Shown in pieces: positions 55,801 to 60,000 of a stretch of 60,000 nucleotides of DNA. The stretch's first letter is position 1; each line of letters opens with the position of its first letter. The translations under genes and the position numbers were made by a program. The notes beneath the pieces were generated by a model, which was given only the letters and a program-made list of their open reading frames with translations, was not told the origin of the DNA and searched no databases. The DNA is taken from NCBI RefSeq assembly GCF_032854445.1, contig NC_088295.1, forward strand, positions 44,381,385 to 44,441,384. Reading direction: 5' to 3'. This stretch comes from Liolophura sinensis. Taxonomy: Eukaryota > Mollusca > Polyplacophora > Chitonida > Chitonidae.

Positions 55801-58622
55801 GAAAAGAATACAAGGACTGTATACATGTATCTACCTGATAAAATGCCAAAAATATATTTAAGAAAGTACTTGCAATGTAAGAATATTTAATGCAACAAGT
55901 GCAACTTAAAATGGCTGCAAATCAGGTCAACTGCAACATTTGCATCTGACGGCTCATTACTTCAAAAAGCTATCAATATTAGGGGAACTTGATACTTAGT
56001 CAATATTCCTTTTACAGTAAGGCCATCTTTAAAAACACTTTTTGGAGGGTGGTCCAACCCTATCAGGCAAAATAGGGCTGTGCACTTTTTAGATGGTCAG
56101 AGGGGTTACCCCTAACAAACAGATTTTGAATGATGGCCTGACTGCTTAATCTGGGTTCTTTTAGATCCTGCAGTGTACATATATGTATATACATGTACAT
56201 ACGCTGACAGCGAGATCAAAACATACTGCTTAAGTTGGCACGTCGGTTCAATACGTTCAATAATAATAATAATAATAATGAAGTTGAGGCATCACCACAT
56301 AAATGTAAAAGCTTGTTCAACCTTTTACATTTACTGGGTGATATGCCTCGACATCATTATTATTAAGATTTTAATACCCTAGGGCCTTAAAGTCTTGGCA
56401 TAACCCTAAATGACAACATACATTAATATTCTTATATTTAGGCAGACCGATTTTCAGATTTACTCCTTTTAGCTTCTGAAATCTCTTAACGTGTTCAAGA
56501 CAATCATCACAATGACAGAAACATGCATTATGTCATCCAAGTACATGTGGACTAACAAATGTTAACTATATACATGTAGCGCAGTTATGAAATTATCTTA
56601 CATTAAGTCACAATGAATCCCTGTCCCATGCTCATGTGTTTGAATTCTAATACTATTAATTTTCTCATGTTCTCTTCTTATTTAGTACTACGTGACATTC
56701 ATTCCATTGTTTGGATTTGTCCTAGCCAGATGCTCAGTCTGGGCATAAAGTTTTGTTTATCAGTGATTATCTTAAACGATGCCATTGTTAAAAAACCTGC
56801 TGAATGACATCATGCTTGTCAAGATGTTTTAACCTTATATCAGCCAAGGGTCATCAATACTTTTCATTGAATAAAGAAAATACTACGTGACCACATATTT
56901 AGTTAGTGAAGAGGGTTAGAGGATAGTCTTCAAGATTGAACTGAGAAATGACATAGATATGAGTTCTGCTGGATGTAAGCGAGTGTAAGGATAGAACAGT
57001 TTGAAGCCTGAGCCATGTTTGTTAATTAATTCACGATCTGGTGTACTGTATATGGACACTTTGCAGCAGTGGATGGCAAATGATTGTGTGAAAGATAACA
57101 TGGGAAGGTGTATGTAAATGAGATGAGGATTTTGTGATGAAAACCTGCAATGTCAGACAAAGGATCAATCTGCACAGTACATGAATTGTGACTATTAACA
57201 AAGCGTACTTTTAAACTTATAACTGACATCACAAGGTATTAACTGTCCTGTTATTTTGGCAATAAATTCACCTCCGTGTCTGCAAGAGTACAGTACATAA
57301 AACTGCACCTCCCTTTTTGTCTGCAGTCTTGAATGAGCCCAATCGGCATTTAAGGGGTCTTGTGAATTCACACAGCTATCGGCGAGACAAGTGGAGGCTC
57401 TCAAAAACTACCGCAGCTAAAAGACATGATTTTACGTTAGGTGCACACGGTGCCGCCAAGTTGACAGACAGATGTGTATGCAATCTAGCAACTATAGTAA
57501 AATAATGACTTTTACCTACGTTAGTTTACGAGAGGCCCTGCCTGTCTCGCCGATATCTGCGCGAACTTGCGAGGCCCCTTAAACACCGATTAGGCTTACT
57601 GAGAGATTTTCATTTTCAGGCAGTGTCATTTGATGAACATAACCCATCTAGAGTTAAATACTAAGAGAATAGGCAAGAATAGGCAAGAACAGGTACATCC
57701 TGATTTCAGAAGACCGACAGGATGTACATTCAGTAGTCCAGTGTGCTTACAGCAGCTACATTTCTTCGTACATTGAAATTCATCAGAGGTTGTTTCACTG
57801 GTATCAGATGCACTTCGAATTCATATTAAATAGCCTGTAGCCTAAATATTAAACTGGGAAATCCATTTAAAAAAATGGCATGGACAGGCGGAATTTTTCT
57901 GTCAGTTTGACACTGACTTGTGTAATAGCCTGATAACAGTATGAATCACTAGGAACTTAAACCAGAGTGATATGTTCGTGCAGCCGCTTGTGTGTCGAAA
58001 ACTGGACCACGTGTGATTCCGATTGCGGTGTGACTGCCAAAGGAGTACAACTTTATTACCCAAAGAACCGAAGCAATATTAACAAAGTAAACATAAAACG
58101 CTACCAGAAATGTGTTCAAAATTATTTCTACACAGCTGTTGAATCTGACACGGTACTTACGACTCGATCTCTCGGGGCATTTTGGTGACGTTACAGCAGC
58201 GCGCTGTTGTCGAATATGGCGGCTGCTCTCAGGGTGTCCTATAACAAACAGTCGGGAACCACCCTCTGGACATGTCACAGCAGTGACAGCCCAAACGCAT
58301 TCTGAGCGCCCAAATTCTCAGGTTTGCGGATCAGAAAACGGAAAACTCAAAGACACAAGAAAAAGGCGTGTATGGTTCTAAGAAAGAAGTCAAACCACGA
58401 AAAACTACAGCATGTAACTAAATTTTCTATGTAGGCTATTTCATTACATTGCGCAGCTAGTAGTGGTAGGTGATGCGTTTACCTCTCACATCTGTCGTGG
58501 TGGTATGTCGGTGCGATGTAATTTCCAAAAGCACTGAAGACATCCGAGAACTGAGACAAACCGGCTCTTAGAGAAAGAGAACATCCTGCACCGTCGCTAA
58601 ACGATTCCGTGAAACCATCCAT
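43826..58622 (-). CDS. TMEM181: TMEM181, multi-pass transmembrane protein, complete, 14 coding exons
   Basis: Seen: 14 exons with GT-AG introns and matching phases give about 520 residues from ATG (58,620-58,622) to TAA (43,826-43,828). Layout: polar N-terminus (1-55), membrane segment about 60-81, a 140-residue soluble domain with possible N-glycosylation sites (KNVSG, HNRSR), then about seven membrane segments (about 230-470) and an acidic C-terminal tail. Conserved landmarks of vertebrate TMEM181: FAHSLRKFSVRDW, EQKWMSVLLPLLLLYND, FWLCIYHGVR, VYSPSRNALY, DNPALSMLNDSDEE. Known: TMEM181 belongs to the GOLD-domain seven-TM group related to Wntless; its cell role is poorly defined, and it was reported as a host factor for cytolethal distending toxin. 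No frame break or missing segment found. Confidence 0.95.
44310..44375 (+). mobile_element. SINE family B-like 3' end
   Basis: AACGAATGAATGATCACGG, TTTAACACTACATCAATAA and TATTTCAGTCATATCGTG, matching the relic at 544-610. Confidence 0.48.
44434..44518 (+). mobile_element. SINE family A 3' end
   Basis: CGCCATAATGCTGGCCATCG, CGTATAGGTGAAAAATTC and GCGGCGTAAAACACCAATCA plus an AAATA-type tail. 5'-truncated copy in TMEM181 intron 13. Confidence 0.82.
44612..44678 (-). CDS. TMEM181: TMEM181 exon 13, C-terminal tail
   Basis: SHFKDNPALSMLNDSDEEVH: acidic cytosolic tail motif conserved from vertebrates (KDNPAFSMLNDSDD). Donor GTAAGT. Confidence 0.95.
45209..45433 (-). CDS. TMEM181: TMEM181 exon 12, last membrane segments
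   Basis: LRLKFLTALMLIVLSISIAI, EDNFVSEISTNYQNSVEFVS and FYLYTMAFVYSPSRNALY, all with clear vertebrate counterparts. Ends in phase 1. Confidence 0.96.
45741..46012 (-). mobile_element. tRNA-derived SINE, family A, near full length, minus strand
   Basis: Reverse complement of the 47-kb copy: tail TTATTTATTT at the low end, body with GGTGGGAGGAAACTGGGCAG, and head CAGCCATGGAAGCCGC at the high end. In TMEM181 intron 11. Confidence 0.83.
46126..46228 (-). CDS. TMEM181: TMEM181 exon 11
   Basis: GFKVFFFIIGGLYLLYLVYL, then RAYAELRSMPYF: membrane helix followed by the conserved R-ELR-MPY motif. Donor GTAAGT. Confidence 0.95.
46943..47092 (-). CDS. TMEM181: TMEM181 exon 10
   Basis: FYLPKLCIVGLIWLCAVTLS, then ELRDPTYYYRLDTANF: membrane helix plus the conserved DP-Y-YR-DT-NF loop. 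50 codons, donor GTAAAT. Confidence 0.95.
47321..47587 (+). mobile_element. tRNA-derived SINE, family A, best-preserved copy
   Basis: Starts GGGGGCCTCCGTGGCTCAGT; box A-like GGCTCAGTCGGTTAGCGCG and box B-like GTGAGTACAAGTCCAGCTC; ends AAAACACCAATC plus a 15-base A tail. It lies in TMEM181 intron 9, opposite to the gene. Confidence 0.88.
47952..48079 (-). CDS. TMEM181: TMEM181 exon 9
   Basis: PIFPLTFLINSWVPGILDAI and FLCALLLFWLCIYHGVRQ: two hydrophobic stretches almost identical to vertebrate TMEM181. Donor GTAATG. Confidence 0.96.
48371..48470 (-). CDS. TMEM181: TMEM181 exon 8
   Basis: FAHSLRKFSVRDWSIEQKWM, then SVLLPLLLLYN: the most conserved block of the protein. Donor GTAACC. Confidence 0.96.
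49504..49584 (-). CDS. TMEM181: TMEM181 exon 7, second membrane segment
   Basis: FKSYNTGFTQLEIWMRFVFL, then VLTFLAT: LEIW-RF-F-VLTF is conserved. 27 codons, phase 0, donor GTATGT. Confidence 0.93.
50161..50244 (+). mobile_element. SINE family A 3' end
   Basis: TTCCCACCATAATGCTGGCC, ATATAAGTGAAATATTCTTG, then a decayed CATAAATAAATA tail. 5'-truncated. Confidence 0.78.
50453..50572 (-). CDS. TMEM181: TMEM181 exon 6
   Basis: LILLHLGYLDYTNYIINIHF matches the family HLGYLNYTQY-x-V-x-x-F. End of the soluble domain. 40 codons, donor GTAAGT. Confidence 0.93.
51198..51331 (-). CDS. TMEM181: TMEM181 exon 5
   Basis: EHKFDISMLVRGVNGEEEPS, then TYHNRSRILRCEK; HNR-R is conserved and NRS is a possible glycosylation site. 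Donor GTGACA. Confidence 0.92.
51430..51450 (+). repeat. G14-A-G6 tract
   Basis: Uninterrupted run of 14 G, one A and six G on the plus strand (poly-C in the TMEM181 sense). G-quadruplex potential. TMEM181 intron 4. Confidence 0.9.
51838..51928 (-). CDS. TMEM181: TMEM181 exon 4
   Basis: TGPFELKSPSLSRFHQQLWL; QQLWL is shared with vertebrate TMEM181. Soluble domain. Donor GTATAT. Confidence 0.92.
52592..52650 (-). CDS. TMEM181: TMEM181 exon 3
   Basis: 59 nt. GPPIITTVSKNVSGIVKNYK begins the soluble domain; NVS is a possible N-glycosylation site. Acceptor TTTAAAG. Confidence 0.85.
53097..53200 (-). CDS. TMEM181: TMEM181 exon 2, first membrane segment
   Basis: VQMRLYALNKRHFVVVFAAF, then FISFGISVLIGLAG: the MRLY-L-KRHF motif and the first hydrophobic helix (residues about 60-81). 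Donor GTGGGT. Confidence 0.95.
53352..53620 (+). mobile_element. tRNA-derived SINE, family A, full length with 12-bp TSD
   Basis: tRNA-like head (diverged box A; box B GCGAGTTCAAGTCCAG), body CTCCGGCCGTAAGTGGGAAG and tail AATAAATAAATAAA. Flanked by a perfect 12-bp direct repeat TCTTAAAAGCAG at 53,340-53,351 and 53,621-53,632, the target-site duplication of LINE-mediated insertion. Confidence 0.88.
56277..56358. mobile_element. Hairpin element next to (AAT)n
   Basis: AATGAAGTTGAGGCATCACC and TAAATGTAAAAG pair with CTTTTACATTTA and GGTGATATGCCTCGACATCA across a loop of about 10 bases. Preceded by AAT repeats (56,259-56,280) and followed by ATTATTATT, so the triplet repeats also pair. MITE-like relic or foldback repeat. 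Confidence 0.68.
57336..57596. mobile_element. Foldback (MITE-like) element with 66-bp inverted arms
   Basis: The left arm 57,336-57,401 and the reverse complement of the right arm 57,531-57,596 align over 66 bases, sharing TTTAAGGGG and ATCGGCGAGACA; many differences are C/T or G/A. Spacer 129 bp. No ORF inside. Confidence 0.8.
58161..58180 (-). CDS. TMEM181: TMEM181 putative alternative first coding exon
   Basis: Inside intron 1: ATG at 58,178-58,180, six codons (MPREIE) and a perfect GTAAGT donor at 58,160. It ends in phase 2, the same as exon 1, so it splices in frame to exon 2. A CpG-rich, promoter-like stretch lies just upstream. Transcript evidence is needed. Confidence 0.5.
58181..58260 (-). 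promoter_or_regulatory. Candidate alternative TMEM181 promoter with YY1-like motif
   Basis: Short GC- and CpG-rich island in an AT-rich intron. The plus strand contains AATATGGCGGC at about 58,214-58,224, close to the YY1 consensus, plus GCGCGC and TGACGTTA (CRE-like). It sits within 50 bases of the alternative exon. Confidence 0.45.
58483..58622 (-). CDS. TMEM181: TMEM181 exon 1, main start codon
   Basis: CAGCACCATGG is a good start context. Encodes MDGFTESFSDGAGCSLSLRA and ends YHHDRCE, corresponding to the less conserved N-terminal cytosolic segment of vertebrate TMEM181 (KDDRYYR just before MRLY). Donor GTAAAC, phase 2. Confidence 0.85.
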
Positions 58623-60000
58623 GGTGCTGAATGGGCAGAATTAAACAACGCTAAATATCATTCCTGAATTCCGTGGTTAAGATGGGAGAGAAAAAAACGG
58701 ACTGATGTACAACTTTTGCATCCACTCCTATATCTTATAGCGCCCTTTGTAAATGTCCCTGTAAATATCTCATTTTGGTCGGCACGTGAACAAGAGCTTT
58801 GGCAGAACAGCGATTGGCAGATCTCTAACTCAGGCCCTGTTTCCACCAGTCCGCCATGACACCTCTCTCCAAGAGTATCGATTGACAAGATGCCAAATCC
58901 ACAGTAGCACATTGGCCAACTGGTCAGCATCGATTCCAACAAGAACAGATGAATCAGCCAGAGCATGCATGCACAAGGCTTCCTTGACAACCAATATACC
59001 CCGGCATTTATAATATAAAAGCGATGAAGTTCTGACAAATTCATTTCGTGCACATAGGCCTAAACTCAGTATAAGCTTTAGGGGTCTATATGCCCTAATC
59101 GCTATGTATGGGTTTGCATGCAGAACAAGACAGTTGTCACTGACAAATATGGACTAGTTATTATAAAATAAATTATGGCATTGTGAATGTTGAATGAATC
59201 ACTCTGTGGAAAGATTTCAAGTGCAAATCGAGTGAAAATTACAAATGAAAAACCCCTCAAATGTAGGCTATTAAATAAAGTATACATATGTCAACTGGAA
59301 TAAAGCAACATCTTTTTTCAAAAGCTTTTATTTATTTTCTTTATTATCATATAGGCCTTTTGTGTTTGTTTGTTTATTTATAATCTAACTGTCAGGTCCT
59401 CACATTCATATACACCACTCGAATCCAGGAAAGTTCGATAACCACACGACTTATTTCCAAAACAACCTAAAACACAGTTCCATGCAATGGAATATACATG
59501 TATGTAAGAAATCGTTATATAAATAGTAAATAAAGATTGTAAAATGTAAGAGAGCAGCAGTCATCAGCTTTCAGTGATGTTCTGAGCATGAAATCCACCT
59601 CATATTTCAATCCCGTCCGGTAATAATTTCCAGATTCAATACAGAACTGAGTATATCTCATGCAACGGTATTTATGTCAACTACATTCATAAAAGCACCT
59701 GTAGGACCTACGTTGATATAAAGCAGAAAACATGGATGCTTATACATCCCCATTTCCGGATTTAACGGAATTAGATGGAGTTATGGCAATTATGAAACAG
59801 ATTGTCATAGGCCATATTATATTTGCCATCAAAGGTGTTAATATGTATAATCACAACAGCAATTAATGAACTTACCGGTATATAGAGCGGAGGCGCTTGG
59901 TTCCCTTCACTGAATATCTACGATGCCTATGCATACACAGTCAAAAATAATGTGTTTTAATGCTGCATCACATGGAACACCGTAGGGTGCAATGCTCCCT
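58623..60000. other. Upstream flank of TMEM181
   Basis: I see no exon with splice sites, RNA gene or SINE head here. The first about 250 bases probably contain the main TMEM181 5' UTR and promoter, but no core element stands out. Confidence 0.5.

Larger units (their letters stand above)
53201..58482 (-). other. TMEM181 intron 1 (5.3 kb)
   Basis: Largest intron of this gene. It holds a complete family A SINE, a hairpin element at 56,277-56,358, a foldback element at 57,336-57,596 and the putative alternative first exon. The remainder is AT-rich with no recognised coding exon on either strand. Confidence 0.7.

Noticed and set aside
1-60000. CRISPR array, operon or prophage
   Set aside because: No regularly spaced repeats, and gene structure is clearly eukaryotic.

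Overview
This window is animal nuclear DNA, most likely from a lophotrochozoan and probably a mollusc. It is AT-rich, with many short exons bounded by GT-AG introns, and it is littered with tRNA-derived SINE copies of a type I associate with marine molluscs (3' end like 'gtataagtgaaatattcttg', then 'aaaacaccaatcaaataaa'). Species cannot be named from the sequence alone. There are no bacterial genes, operons or CRISPR arrays.

Two multi-exon genes fill the window, both on the minus strand. (1) Positions 1-39,299 hold the 5' two thirds of a giant dynein heavy chain gene. I resolve 44 exons, about 2,650 codons, from the start codon through the tail, linker and AAA1 to the AAA2 P-loop, where the window cuts the gene. 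The tail and linker resemble axonemal outer-arm heavy chains of the DNAH5/DNAH8 type. The AAA1 ATPase is degenerate: it keeps a Walker A, has a changed Walker B and has lost the NPGYAGR motif. This points to the divergent dynein-like protein DNHD1 rather than a working axonemal motor. (2) Positions 43,826-58,622 hold a complete TMEM181 gene of 14 coding exons and about 520 codons. It encodes a multi-pass membrane protein with a lumenal or extracellular domain after the first membrane segment. An alternative first exon with its own promoter-like sequence lies at about 58,161-58,230.

Layout: 1-39,299 dynein gene; 39,300-39,700 its probable promoter; 39,700-43,825 intergenic sequence plus an unmapped TMEM181 3' UTR, with one SINE; 43,826-58,622 TMEM181, with a 5.3-kb first intron carrying a SINE and two foldback elements; 58,623-60,000 upstream flank with no recognisable gene. 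Introns carry at least two SINE families, a decayed non-LTR retrotransposon (about 15.5-17.0 kb) joined to a SINE fragment, a probable DNA-transposon remnant near 8 kb, tandem duplications and microsatellites.

The most notable observations are the degenerate AAA1, two phase-0 symmetric dynein exons (17,374-17,587 and 20,379-20,667) that hold about eight reading-frame breaks while the other 42 exons are intact, and the alternative TMEM181 first exon. The two genes have no obvious shared function.
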